Shown one piece after another: positions 17,858 to 25,682 of a DNA stretch of 64,000 nt (position 1 is its first letter; each line of letters starts with the position of its first letter). The position numbers were made by a program, and so were the translations under genes. The notes under the pieces were generated by a model. It worked only from the letters and a program-made list of their open reading frames with translations, was not told the origin of the DNA and searched no databases. This DNA comes from WTGA01 sp965231865. GTDB lineage: Bacteria > Pseudomonadota > Gammaproteobacteria > Arenicellales > Poriferihabitantaceae. The stretch covers positions 1,054,001 through 1,118,000 of the forward strand of contig CBDDOJ010000001.1 of NCBI GenBank assembly GCA_965231865.1, in the 5' to 3' direction.

Positions 17858-18180
17858 GTGCATTTCCAACAACACAATCCGCCTCATCCGGGGGCCTTGA
17901 CCCGACGTACTTACCTTGAAACCTTTACTGGTCTAAGTGCGAATAAAATCGCCGGTCACCTCGGGGTTGCACGCAGCACCTTCAATCGCCTGTTGAATGG
18001 GGCTGTGCCGGCCTCTCCCCGCAAATGGCGGTTCGACTCTCCCGTGTCCTGGGCGGTTCTGCAGAAAGCTGGCTGACTCTGCAGGAGAGCTACGATTTGT
18101 GGGAAGCGAGGCAATCGGTCAACGCAGAGGCCTTGATACCGATTGATTTCAGCCAGTTTGCCGGGAACTCGTCCAGATAG
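17858..18180 (+). pseudogene. HigA-type antitoxin gene, frameshifted
   Basis: The first frame, from a GTG at 17858, has the HigA start HNPPHPGA and helix-turn-helix NKIAGHLGVARSTFNRLLNG. After AVPAS the frame breaks in a CCCC tract near 18018-18022. The second frame continues with the standard HigA C-terminal half MAVRLSRVLGGSAESWLTLQ and ESYDLWEARQ, to the stop at 18178-18180. Shifting by one base within the C tract restores a protein of about 106 residues. No toxin gene precedes it. It is therefore an orphan, broken antitoxin, or a single sequencing error in an intact solitary antitoxin. Confidence 0.75.
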
Positions 18181-18261
18181 AGAAACATCGTTTCGCCAGA
18201 AATCTTTAATCAGGGAAGCAAGGTCGAAAGTTCTGATACCGATCTGAAAAATATATAAATA

Positions 18262-18280
18262 TGTATCATGTCATGATACA
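18262..18280. promoter_or_regulatory. perfect 19-bp palindrome, likely HigA operator
   Basis: TGTATCATGTCATGATACA is perfectly symmetrical around the central T at 18271 and ends ten bases before the higB ATG. Antitoxins of the HigA family repress their own operon by binding such dyads. The flanking DNA is A/T-rich and could hold the promoter. The assignment as a HigA site follows from its position. Confidence 0.65.
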
Positions 18281-18289
18281 ATCTTGTTG

Positions 18290-18574
18290 ATGATTCTCTC
18301 AACCCGAGGCAAACTGATTCTCTCTGTACTGAATGGATATCCCAAAAAAGGTTTCCCCGCAGAAATTTTCGATGCGGCCACAAGAAAGGCCACCATGCTG
18401 GATGCCGCGCAGACACTGGGTGATCTTCGGATTCCACCGGCCAACCGGCTTGAATCACTGCAAGGAGACAGAAAGGGGCAGCATTCGATTCGAATCAACA
18501 ATCAGTGGCGGATATGTTTCATCTGGACGGACCAGGGGCCAACCGAAGTTGAGATTGTCGATTACCACCGATAA
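18290..18574 (+). CDS. higB: HigB-type RelE-superfamily toxin
   Basis: A 94-residue toxin of the HigB branch of the RelE/ParE superfamily. The diagnostic C-terminal half runs LDAAQTLGDLRIPPANRLES, GDRKGQHSIRINNQWRICF and VEIVDYHR. Family toxins cut mRNA at the ribosome. I use the ATG at 18290 (MILSTRG) rather than the TTG two codons upstream. It is 18 bases before its antitoxin gene, in the toxin-first order usual for higBA, and lies directly behind a perfect palindrome. Confidence 0.88.
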   Translation: MILSTRGKLILSVLNGYPKKGFPAEIFDAATRKATMLDAAQTLGDLRIPPANRLESLQGDRKGQHSIRINNQWRICFIWTDQGPTEVEIVDYHR

Positions 18575-18592
18575 GACCTGGAGACACCGATC

Positions 18593-18910
18593 ATGTCACT
18601 TCTGAAGAACCCAAATCATCCCGGAGAGATTCTGAAACTTGAATTCCTTGACCCGTTGGGGATCACTGAAGGTGAACTGGCCCGACGTCTGGGCGTACCA
18701 CGTACCCGAATCGAGCGGCTGGTCAAGGGTATCACCTCAATGACGCTGGACACCGCATTTCGTCTCGCCCGGTTTTTCGGATCGACACCGCAGTTTTGGC
18801 TGACCATGCAAATTAACCATGACCTTGCAAATGTGGACGTGGATGTCAGCGACATCAAACCTCTGGACAAAAGCATTTCCGATAGCGGAATAAATATTCC
18901 GGTTATGTAG
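18593..18910 (+). CDS. higA: HigA-type antitoxin
   Basis: A 105-residue helix-turn-helix antitoxin: the HPGEILKLEFLDPLGITE leader, XRE-type HTH (ELARRLGVPRTRIERLVKG) and the FFGSTPQFWLTMQINHDLA segment are standard HigA features. It neutralises HigB and represses the operon. It is intact, unlike the related gene upstream at 17858. A 12-residue C-terminal tail (SISDSGINIPVM) is not typical of the family. Confidence 0.88.
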   Translation: MSLLKNPNHPGEILKLEFLDPLGITEGELARRLGVPRTRIERLVKGITSMTLDTAFRLARFFGSTPQFWLTMQINHDLANVDVDVSDIKPLDKSISDSGINIPVM

Positions 18911-19085
18911 TGCACAGGACTACCCCACAATAAAGGGTTGAGGAGTTTTGTGGGATGGTGGATTGATTGTCCAATGATCCCGTATCAGGCTCATCTCCCG
19001 TTGGACAAATCTACCAGCCAACCACACTAAATGCAGTGTGATAGTACCCATGAACACAAAAAGATCCTTTTTTCAGGAAAAGAAA

Positions 19086-20261
19086 ATGAGTGATTGTGAT
19101 TTGACCGATCTGTTTACTCCAGGTGCTGGCGTAGTGCCACCTTATCTGGCAGGTCGCAAGGAAGAACAGGCCTATTTCCAGGCTTGTGTCAAATCCTTAA
19201 GAAACCGGAGACCTATTAGTCGGGACCTGATTCTTTATGGCCCCCGGGGAAACGGTAAGACTGCCCTGCTCGATTATCTGCAAACCAGGACACTCCAAAA
19301 AGAAGCCTCGAAGCTGGATATTCTGTGGGTTACGCCAGACGAAATAGAGACCCTGGCCGAATTGTCTGACTGTCTGATGGAAGACCAGCAGGCGGTACGC
19401 AAACGGTTCAAATCGGCAGAGATTTCCGGTGGAGTCGGATTCATCCAGGCCAAAACGGAAGTGGATTGGTCCCCGACCTCCGCAACCATTCGAAAGCTCC
19501 TGCAGGAGCGAAGCCGGAACAAACCCCTTATCCTGATCGTGGATGAGGCCCACACCCTGACTCCGGCATTGGCCAGAACCCTGCTCAATGCCAGTCAGTC
19601 AGTCCGCAGGGCAGACAGTCCCTTCCTACTGGTGCTGGCCGGTACACCAGATCTTGAAGCTGCACTGGGAGAAGCCAATGCTTCGTTCTGGGACCGCAGC
19701 GAAATCCTTCCTTTGGGGCGTTTATCACCGGAAGAAGCCAGCCAGGCACTCACCATACCGTTACAGAAAGCCGGCATCTCTTTTACCCCCGGTGTCATCG
19801 AATACATCGTGGAGCAGGCCCACTGTTATCCCTTTTTCATCCAGATCTGGGGAGATTGTCTGGCCCGAAGTCTGGATCAAACCAGGGACACGGAAATCAC
19901 CATGGCTCGGGTCAAGGCGGTCGAGGCGGCGGTGATAGACAAACGCGACGCGATGTACGATATCCGATTCAATGAGATCAAAAGAATGGGGTTGCTATCC
20001 ATCGCCGAGAGCGTTGCGGCCGCTTTTACCGAGTGCGGTGACCCGGTTCTGCATGGAAGCGCGTCGGATAAAGCGATTGAAAGAGGCAGGGTCGGCGATG
20101 AGTTGATCGCGAATGAACGGGGCATGGAAGCATTGGATCAACTTTTCCACCTGGGTTATGTCTGGCGTATCCGTGTCCCCGGGGGATATGCTTACGAACC
20201 CGGCATCCTGGGCCTGATGACTTACGTCAACAACCAAATTCGGTCGGGACATCGCAATTAA
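19086..20261 (+). CDS. AAA-type ATP-binding protein
   Basis: A 391-residue soluble ATPase. Walker A is LYGPRGNGKTALL, Walker B LILIVDEAH, and a sensor-like LVLAGTPDLE follows, an AAA_16/AAA_22 layout with a winged-helix-like C-terminus (GMEALDQLFHLGYVWRI). The open frame begins at 19038, but the ATG at 19086 is supported twice: AGGAAAAGAAA precedes it, and a fragment of a second copy at 54009 starts at the same place (MSRKDLKHLFTPG against MSDCDLTDLFTPG) behind its own GAGAGGAA. Its role is unknown. In both places it neighbours accessory genes (toxin-antitoxin here, Rpn nuclease there). Confidence 0.8.
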   Translation: MSDCDLTDLFTPGAGVVPPYLAGRKEEQAYFQACVKSLRNRRPISRDLILYGPRGNGKTALLDYLQTRTLQKEASKLDILWVTPDEIETLAELSDCLMEDQQAVRKRFKSAEISGGVGFIQAKTEVDWSPTSATIRKLLQERSRNKPLILIVDEAHTLTPALARTLLNASQSVRRADSPFLLVLAGTPDLEAALGEANASFWDRSEILPLGRLSPEEASQALTIPLQKAGISFTPGVIEYIVEQAHCYPFFIQIWGDCLARSLDQTRDTEITMARVKAVEAAVIDKRDAMYDIRFNEIKRMGLLSIAESVAAAFTECGDPVLHGSASDKAIERGRVGDELIANERGMEALDQLFHLGYVWRIRVPGGYAYEPGILGLMTYVNNQIRSGHRN

Positions 20262-20265
20262 ACAT

Positions 20266-20331
20266 AGCCGACCAAGCAAGGACTCCGCCGCCCTGGTTGT
20301 GGATGTAGACATAGAGGACTGCCACGGATGA
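20266..20331 (+). pseudogene. 3' remnant of a higB-type toxin gene
   Basis: The frame reads KDSAALVVDVDIEDCHG then a stop that overlaps the ATG of the following HigA gene. The ending DVDIEDCHG matches the place and form of the HigB C-terminus (compare VEIVDYHR of the intact copy at 18574). The N-terminal four fifths of the toxin are missing, and the remnant abuts the ATPase gene, as if that gene had replaced them. Short, so uncertain. Confidence 0.45.
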
Positions 20332-20633
20332 TCGAAAGACATGTTTTCATAGAACCGGTGCGCCCCGGAGAAATCCTGCACGAGGACATCCTGCCTGCGC
20401 TACAGATGAGCAAGTCAGCTATCGCTGATGCGCTCGGAATATCGAGGCAGACGTTACACGCCATCATCAGCGAGAAACAGCCAGTAACTGCAGAAATGGC
20501 GGTGCAATTCGGCAAGCTGTTCGGCAATAGTGGCCTGTTTTGGATCAATCTGCAACGAAATTACGATCTGGCGATTGCCGAACAAACAGTCGACGTGTCA
20601 GACATTCCTACGGTTGAAGCATATACCATGTGA
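20328..20633 (+). CDS. orphan HigA-type antitoxin
   Basis: A 101-residue HigA-family helix-turn-helix protein: VRPGEILHEDILPALQMSKS leader, HTH AIADALGISRQTLHAIIS and GNSGLFWINLQRNYDLA. It is intact but has no complete toxin partner; only a presumed C-terminal toxin remnant lies before it. Solitary antitoxins can protect against related toxins or act as ordinary regulators. The 273 bases after it, up to the helicase gene, hold nothing I recognise. Confidence 0.85.
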   Translation: MIERHVFIEPVRPGEILHEDILPALQMSKSAIADALGISRQTLHAIISEKQPVTAEMAVQFGKLFGNSGLFWINLQRNYDLAIAEQTVDVSDIPTVEAYTM

Positions 20634-20906
20634 TCTTGGTGACCCAATGATGACCCGTTTCGGGACCGACCGCGTACCGTCAAGATAACCCGTCCTTTCC
20701 CGAATAAACATTCAGCAGATTTTTATTTTTCCCTGTTTTTGGGCCAACAATTGAGTATTTCGTAATTATTTCGGAACCGGATTGAATCAATTTTCTGAAT
20801 AATCCATTCGTGCGAATATCAGATGTCTGTTGAACTCCAGGATTCACGACCCGAGTAGAATAAGTTTCGCCATATCCCTCTTGCTCGGGCCCGAGCACAG
20901 CCAAAA

Positions 20907-23798
20907 CTACGCTGCCTTGCGCCCTTTGCACAACGGATAGTTTACACAACCAAGAAAGCGGCCGTACTTTCCACGGCGCTCGACCAGCCATCCGTCGACA
21001 CAACCCGGACAGGCCGGAAAGGTCGCACCGCAACCGCATTGACTGGCTTCAGGTGAATGTCCGTTCTGGAGCGGAAGCCCGGCACCACATGCCGGGCATG
21101 CGGGCAGATTCGCGCCACAATGTCCCCTGTGCTCGCAGAAATACCGGGATTTTCCGTTCGGCACCATGTGGCCGCCGCACCTCGGGCAGCGATATCTGTG
21201 ACGCCTGGCCTTCCCCATTTCCGTTACACCATATTCCCTGTCCTCCAGCAGTTCGTTCACAAAGTCCGACGGCCGACCCTCCCGGGAAATGATCGTGGCC
21301 GATCTGCGTGCCCGGGTGAGCGCCACATAAAACACGCGGCGCTCTTCGGCATGCGCGTATGGCTCCGGCTCGGGAAGCACCAGGTCAAGCAACGGATCGT
21401 CTGCGATTTCCGATGGCAACCCAAGACGTCCACCGTCAGCGCCGAGCATGACCACATGGTCGGCTTCGAGTCCCTTCGCGGCATGAATGGATCTGAAGGA
21501 TAACGACAGGTTCGGATAACGCTTGCCCAAGCGTGACAAATCATCCGGACGCTGCCAGTTGTAACGCCCCAACAGAAGCACGGTTGCCCGCTCTCCTTTT
21601 GTCTGCTTCACAAGATAAGCCAGTGCCTGTTCCAGGGCTTCGTCTCTTCGGTTTCTTCCACTCCAGAGAACCTGGATTGCCGGTGTGCTGGCAGTGTCTG
21701 CGGGAATCACCTCTTTTTCTATCTGGGAAGGATTCTTGAGAATGAACCGGCGCGCGGGATGCGCGATGCGGTCCACGCTACGGAAGGTGCGTCCGAGGTC
21801 CACGGTCCTGTGAATGCCATCATGCCCTCCGAAAGTACCGCCGAAAACAAGGCCGAAATTTCGCATCAGGTGAATGTCGGAACCTGAGAATCTGTAGATC
21901 GACTGCCAGTCGTCGCCCACGGCAAATATACGGCAGTCCGGAACCTGTTTCCTGAGCGCAATGAGAAGGTCGGCACGCCCCTTCGAGATGTCCTGAAACT
22001 CGTCCACCAGCAGGTGCCGGTAGGGGCTCCGGTAGCGGTGCTCCCTGACATGGGCCGTAGCCCGGGAAATCATATCGTCGAAATCGATGTGCTCTCCAAG
22101 CCGATTCTGGTATTCCCTGTAGACGGGTTCGAATATTTCCAGAAAGGCCAGTCCGCGCCTGCTGTCGCGCCGCCCCCGGGTCTTGCCGCGGCACTCCTCC
22201 ATCGTCGACCCCGACCCTTTGAAGTGCCTGAGGAATGTGCCGAGGGTTCCGGTGAAGTCATCTAACTGCCCCATTTTCCTGAGCCGGGAGAGAATTTCCC
22301 GCGACGAGATGGGGTTCAGGTTCTCATAGGGGGACAGCTTTTCCTCAAGGGAGAACAAAAGTGTCCCCTCGGATTTCTCGTAGCTGTAGGTTTCGACCAG
22401 CGTCGTTCCATGCCGGGCATGCACCTTTCGCTTCCACTCCATGCCCGCCAGGTACTCCGCCCGTTCGACATAGGGTGCTGTCGTCAGGAACTCGTTGCCG
22501 TTCCTGTCTTTCTCCCGCCTGACACCGAAGTGTTCAATGTAGACACCGCTTTCCGTCAGCCGGAAATCCGGCGTGTAGGTCTTCCGGCCGGTGGCGGACA
22601 GTTCATGCTCATAGACCGGCTCGTACTCGTAGGCAATGCCGTTCATGCACAGCCAGTTGGCGATCTCCAGTTCCTCGAAACTGCGAACCAGTTCCCCCTG
22701 GAGGGTCCTCAATTCGTGGTTTTCGACGTAACTGAAGTACTCGTGCCGGCTCCCGAAATCCCACTCGCTCCTGGCTGGTACCAGAAACTCGGTGAACCAG
22801 CGAAGCAGCAGGAAACCAACCTTTCTGTCATTTCCGGCCAGTTCCAACAGGATTTCCTTGAGAAGAATCTTGAACGCCTTTTCATCGGCAGCATGTACGG
22901 CAAGCGGCGGCTTTCGTCCCTCGACCTCGGCGATGATGTTATATGCCAGTTTGTGGAATGTCATCGCCGGAACCTCGGCATTGCAACACTGCCGAATCCG
23001 TTTGGACATCTCTCCTGCCGCTTCTTTTCCGTAGGCCATCAGCAGGATTTCTTCCGGCTTCCGGATTCCCCGGCTGACCAGATACGTAGCCTTGGTGGTG
23101 ATCACGCTGGTCTTGCCGGAACCGGCACCAGCCAGCACAAGCGTGGCGTCCTCGTCGCAAACCACGGCCTCCCGCTGTTCCGGGGTCAAGGGGTTTTTTT
23201 CAATGGTTTCAAAGAACCGGGCCATCGCCTCCAGTTCCCTCGTCGTGAGACGGTCGACTGCCTTGTCTCGAAAACAATCCGGCGCCTCGTGAAATTCTGC
23301 GATCTTCGTAATACATTCCTGGATTCCCGGCGCAAGCACAGAGCCCGGCAAATCCACCGGCAGGCATCGCAAAATATCCTCCGATTTCTTCCAGAACGGA
23401 TCCACCAGGCAGGCCGCCGGGAATTTTCGCGGATTCTCAAGTCGTTCGATAACCCCTGCAAGCGACTGTATGGGGCCGATGTGTGATTCCAGTTTCTGCC
23501 GCCAGGCCATCTCCCATGCCGCGTTCAATGCATGGGCGAATTCCCTGGCCCTGACCGGGTCCACGCCGCCAAAAGCCACCCTTTTTCCGTTCATTAACGG
23601 GACTTCGACCGCACTGCGGAATAATCTCTTTTGGACACGGGTCAGTCCGGAAATTTCCACGAAAGGGATGCTTCCGGGCTGGCGAGTTTCCCTTGTCTGC
23701 AGGACATTGAGACCCTCGGCGTCCACCTCCAGACCCTTTCTGTTGTCCGCGAACAGGGAAAAAATAATCCTGCAGAAAACTCCGCGCTCTATCTTCAT
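20907..23798 (-). CDS. UvrD/helicase-IV-like helicase with C-terminal zinc ribbons
   Basis: A 963-residue SF1A helicase. Motif I is LVLAGAGSGKTSVIT, motif II HLLVDEFQDIS, motif III VGDDWQSIYRFSGSD, motif V/VI SIHAAKGLEADHVVM and EERRVFYVALTRARR. Between the 1A and 2A parts (about 395-470) is a segment YEYEPVYEH...YTPDFRLTESGVYIEHFG that has the E-x-n-PDF-x-n-YIEH spacing seen in E. coli helicase IV and resembling a PD-(D/E)XK core. The C-terminal 120 residues contain several CXXC pairs (CPRCG, CPACG, CPGC) ending GKYGRFLGCVNYPLCKGRK, a topoisomerase-I-type zinc ribbon. Probable role is DNA unwinding in repair or defence. Gene context is accessory. Confidence 0.87.
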   Translation of the reverse strand: MKIERGVFCRIIFSLFADNRKGLEVDAEGLNVLQTRETRQPGSIPFVEISGLTRVQKRLFRSAVEVPLMNGKRVAFGGVDPVRAREFAHALNAAWEMAWRQKLESHIGPIQSLAGVIERLENPRKFPAACLVDPFWKKSEDILRCLPVDLPGSVLAPGIQECITKIAEFHEAPDCFRDKAVDRLTTRELEAMARFFETIEKNPLTPEQREAVVCDEDATLVLAGAGSGKTSVITTKATYLVSRGIRKPEEILLMAYGKEAAGEMSKRIRQCCNAEVPAMTFHKLAYNIIAEVEGRKPPLAVHAADEKAFKILLKEILLELAGNDRKVGFLLLRWFTEFLVPARSEWDFGSRHEYFSYVENHELRTLQGELVRSFEELEIANWLCMNGIAYEYEPVYEHELSATGRKTYTPDFRLTESGVYIEHFGVRREKDRNGNEFLTTAPYVERAEYLAGMEWKRKVHARHGTTLVETYSYEKSEGTLLFSLEEKLSPYENLNPISSREILSRLRKMGQLDDFTGTLGTFLRHFKGSGSTMEECRGKTRGRRDSRRGLAFLEIFEPVYREYQNRLGEHIDFDDMISRATAHVREHRYRSPYRHLLVDEFQDISKGRADLLIALRKQVPDCRIFAVGDDWQSIYRFSGSDIHLMRNFGLVFGGTFGGHDGIHRTVDLGRTFRSVDRIAHPARRFILKNPSQIEKEVIPADTASTPAIQVLWSGRNRRDEALEQALAYLVKQTKGERATVLLLGRYNWQRPDDLSRLGKRYPNLSLSFRSIHAAKGLEADHVVMLGADGGRLGLPSEIADDPLLDLVLPEPEPYAHAEERRVFYVALTRARRSATIISREGRPSDFVNELLEDREYGVTEMGKARRHRYRCPRCGGHMVPNGKSRYFCEHRGHCGANLPACPACGAGLPLQNGHSPEASQCGCGATFPACPGCVDGWLVERRGKYGRFLGCVNYPLCKGRKAA

Positions 23799-23890
23799 GC
23801 ATCGAAGAGTGGTTCAGTATTTCGGGCAGTCCGGGATCTGAGCGCAAGCCTGTCGTTTGCGGAGCATGTGGAACCTGTATCACTCCGGAC

Positions 23891-24175
23891 CTATACTCTA
23901 CTGGCTGCCATCCGGTAAATGGCATTGCGCTCTCGCTTGCCGATCGCCCCAACCGCGACGATGACATCCCGCTCGCGAACCTGGTAGACGAGCCGATACC
24001 CCGCACTGCGAAGCTTGATCTTGTAGCAATGCTTCATGGTACTCAAGCGGTCACGCTCGATATGCGGAGTTTTCAGACGGACCGCCAGCTTTTTCTTGAA
24101 TTGCCTTCGGATGTCCGGACTGAGCTTCTTCCATTCGCGCATCGCGCTCGTCCAGAAGATCAGCCTATAGCTCAT
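23891..24175 (-). CDS. relE: RelE/ParE-family toxin
   Basis: A 94-residue RelE-type mRNA interferase: SYRLIFWTSAMREWKKLS, IRRQFKKKLAVRL, CYKIKLRSAGYRLVYQVRE and VIVAVGAIGKRERNAIYRMA are in the family order, with the Arg and Lys residues expected in the active site. It overlaps the 3' end of the antitoxin gene by 11 bases, the standard antitoxin-first arrangement. The assignment to RelE rather than YoeB rests on the AVGxRxRxxxY ending. Confidence 0.88.
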   Translation of the reverse strand: MSYRLIFWTSAMREWKKLSPDIRRQFKKKLAVRLKTPHIERDRLSTMKHCYKIKLRSAGYRLVYQVRERDVIVAVGAIGKRERNAIYRMAASRV

Positions 24176-24419
24176 TGATATCGACTTCTATTTCGCCCTC
24201 ACCCTCGCGTTCGCGCACCAGCACCGCGAGTTCCAGATCCTCGATCTTTTCGAGCAAGGCTTCCCACGCCACCGCAGGCACCGCGTAGAAGACCGGTCGA
24301 TTACGATTCAGGATCGCCACTGGCGCCCCCTCAGCGTGCTCAATGACCGCCATGGGGTTCTTCTTCAACGCGGAAATCCCGGTGCTCACCTCTGCAAGGA
24401 TTGGGTATATCGTTTTCAT
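24165..24419 (-). CDS. Phd/YefM-type antitoxin
   Basis: An 84-residue antitoxin. The N-terminal ILAEVSTGISALKKNPMAVI and APVAILNRNRPVFYAVPAVA form the Phd/YefM DNA-binding domain. The charged tail, rich in Glu and Arg, would wrap the toxin. Upstream, 24420-24480 is strongly A/T-rich and probably holds the promoter, which the pair would autoregulate. Confidence 0.85.
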   Translation of the reverse strand: MKTIYPILAEVSTGISALKKNPMAVIEHAEGAPVAILNRNRPVFYAVPAVAWEALLEKIEDLELAVLVREREGEGEIEVDINEL

Positions 24420-24539
24420 GAAAAGACCTTTTAAAGAACCAATAAAAAAGTAAACAATATACTATTTAAATTAAAAATCAACCCGGATGTTAAGAGCACG
24501 CAAAGTCATTTCACCCTTAAAGCCGGCGTTGCATTGTAA

Positions 24540-24725
24540 TCAGGATTTGAAGGACCGGTTGACTGTCCGTCCGAGTCTTGGGTGGCCTGTCAACCGTTTC
24601 GCCTTTTCTGAAAACAGTTCGTCCAAGGCCAATCCTGCAACGGGATTATCTGCCTCGATGTAGTCGTATATGTCATTACGGTCCTTAATCGCTCCAGGCG
24701 TCCAACCAGTTTCACGAGAATCCAT
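24540..24725 (-). pseudogene. truncated ParE-type toxin gene
   Basis: The 61-residue frame has a ParE-like start (WTPGAIKDRNDIYDYIEADN, then GLALDELFSEKAKRL) and HPRLGR, but ends at TVNRSFKS. The final 30 to 35 residues, which carry the catalytic or gyrase-binding C-terminus, are missing, and no other frame downstream supplies them. It overlaps the preceding antitoxin gene by 14 bases, so it began as a normal pair. The toxin is likely inactive. Confidence 0.65.
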
Positions 24726-24999
24726 CAAGTTTACGACGAGTTGCGGCTCTGCAGGCAGCAAATTTTGTCTCGACCGCCTCATTCGATACCAGATTGCCGG
24801 TATTTGCGGAATCCAGTCCGATCTGTACCTGTTCCCGGAACCGGATATCGCAGTCCTGCGCGGCTTTCTGGCGGCGCACAATGTTCCTCATGTAATCGCG
24901 CAACAGTTGGGCACCGGTACGGTCCATCGACTTCGTTACCGTAGCAAAATCATCCTTCAGTTCTTCATCGACCCGAAAGGTGAACGTGGACTGACTCAT
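24712..24999 (-). CDS. RelB/DinJ-like ribbon-helix-helix antitoxin
   Basis: A 95-residue protein starting MSQSTFTFRVDEELKDDFAT, a ribbon-helix-helix pattern as in RelB/DinJ or ParD-type antitoxins, with MDRTGAQLLRDYMRNIVRR as the second helix. I take the ATG at 24999; an upstream ATG at 25041 would add 14 unrelated residues. It is the partner of the truncated ParE-like gene. The precise antitoxin subfamily is uncertain. Confidence 0.7.
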   Translation of the reverse strand: MSQSTFTFRVDEELKDDFATVTKSMDRTGAQLLRDYMRNIVRRQKAAQDCDIRFREQVQIGLDSANTGNLVSNEAVETKFAACRAATRRKLDGFS

Positions 25000-25222
25000 G
25001 GTTTCTATCGAATGTGTTATGTGTTGAGTACAGTGTAACACGGCAGAAATTACGACAGGGAAAGGGCAAAACAGTACGACAAACCACCCTATGATACAGG
25101 GGCTGCGACAATCTGACCTCCGCTCGGTCGCCGGTGGGTGTGCGTCATATTTTTGTTAATTTTGGAATTGGTATAGTAGGCATACGATTTACTGATTGTT
25201 TCTGTGCGTATATAATGCGCAC

Positions 25223-25630
25223 ATGTTTCAATCTACCCAGACCATTACCATGCCTACCATCGAACAACTCGAATCCAAGCGAGATTCACTGCTCAAACAA
25301 TTCGCAGACATCGGAGAACTCCGACCAGGCAGTCTGTTGCCGAACTTCCGCAAATGCGGCAAGCCTTCGTGCTACTGCGCCGAGGAAGGTGCCAAAGGCC
25401 ATCCGGGATGGCGGCTGTCCCGGAAAGTCAACGACAAGTCGGTCTCTCGCGGTATTCCTGCCCATGCCCTGGAAGTCACTCGGGAGCAGGTCGAGCACTA
25501 TCATCATTTCAAGGATTTGGTCCGGGAGTTCATAGAAGTGAACGAATCGTTGTGCGATCTGCGCCTGAAGGCGGGACGGGGTAAAAAAAAAACCCGCACC
25601 AAAAACCCTCAAGCGAACCTTCGCGGATGA
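25223..25630 (+). CDS. ISKra4 upstream frame, DUF6788 protein
   Basis: A 135-residue frame (from the ATG at 25223; another ATG lies at 25250) with a coiled-coil-like start, PTIEQLESKRDSLLKQ, and a conserved block GSLLPNFRKCGKPSCYCAE followed by GHPGWRLSRKV, typical of DUF6788 proteins encoded in ISKra4 and related elements. It is probably the N-terminal part of the transposase or an accessory DNA-binding subunit. Its end overlaps the open stretch of the transposase frame by about 60 bases around an A10 run, suggesting that the two are expressed as a fusion by slippage. Confidence 0.82.
   Translation: MFQSTQTITMPTIEQLESKRDSLLKQFADIGELRPGSLLPNFRKCGKPSCYCAEEGAKGHPGWRLSRKVNDKSVSRGIPAHALEVTREQVEHYHHFKDLVREFIEVNESLCDLRLKAGRGKKKTRTKNPQANLRG
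25583..25592 (+). other. A10 slippage site joining the two ISKra4 frames
   Basis: A run of ten A bases lies where the upstream frame (open to 25630) and the transposase frame (open from 25569) overlap. Moving +1, or deleting one A in the transcript, fuses GRGKKK to PAPKTLKRTFADETE and then the transposase. A10 tracts are strong sites for transcriptional slippage and are used by many insertion sequences. The transposase's own first start (GTG, 25683) lies more than 110 bases into its open frame. Confidence 0.65.
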
Positions 25631-25682
25631 AACCGAACGGGAGATCGTTAAACTGCTCGGTGAACAGGATTTTTCAAAGCGC

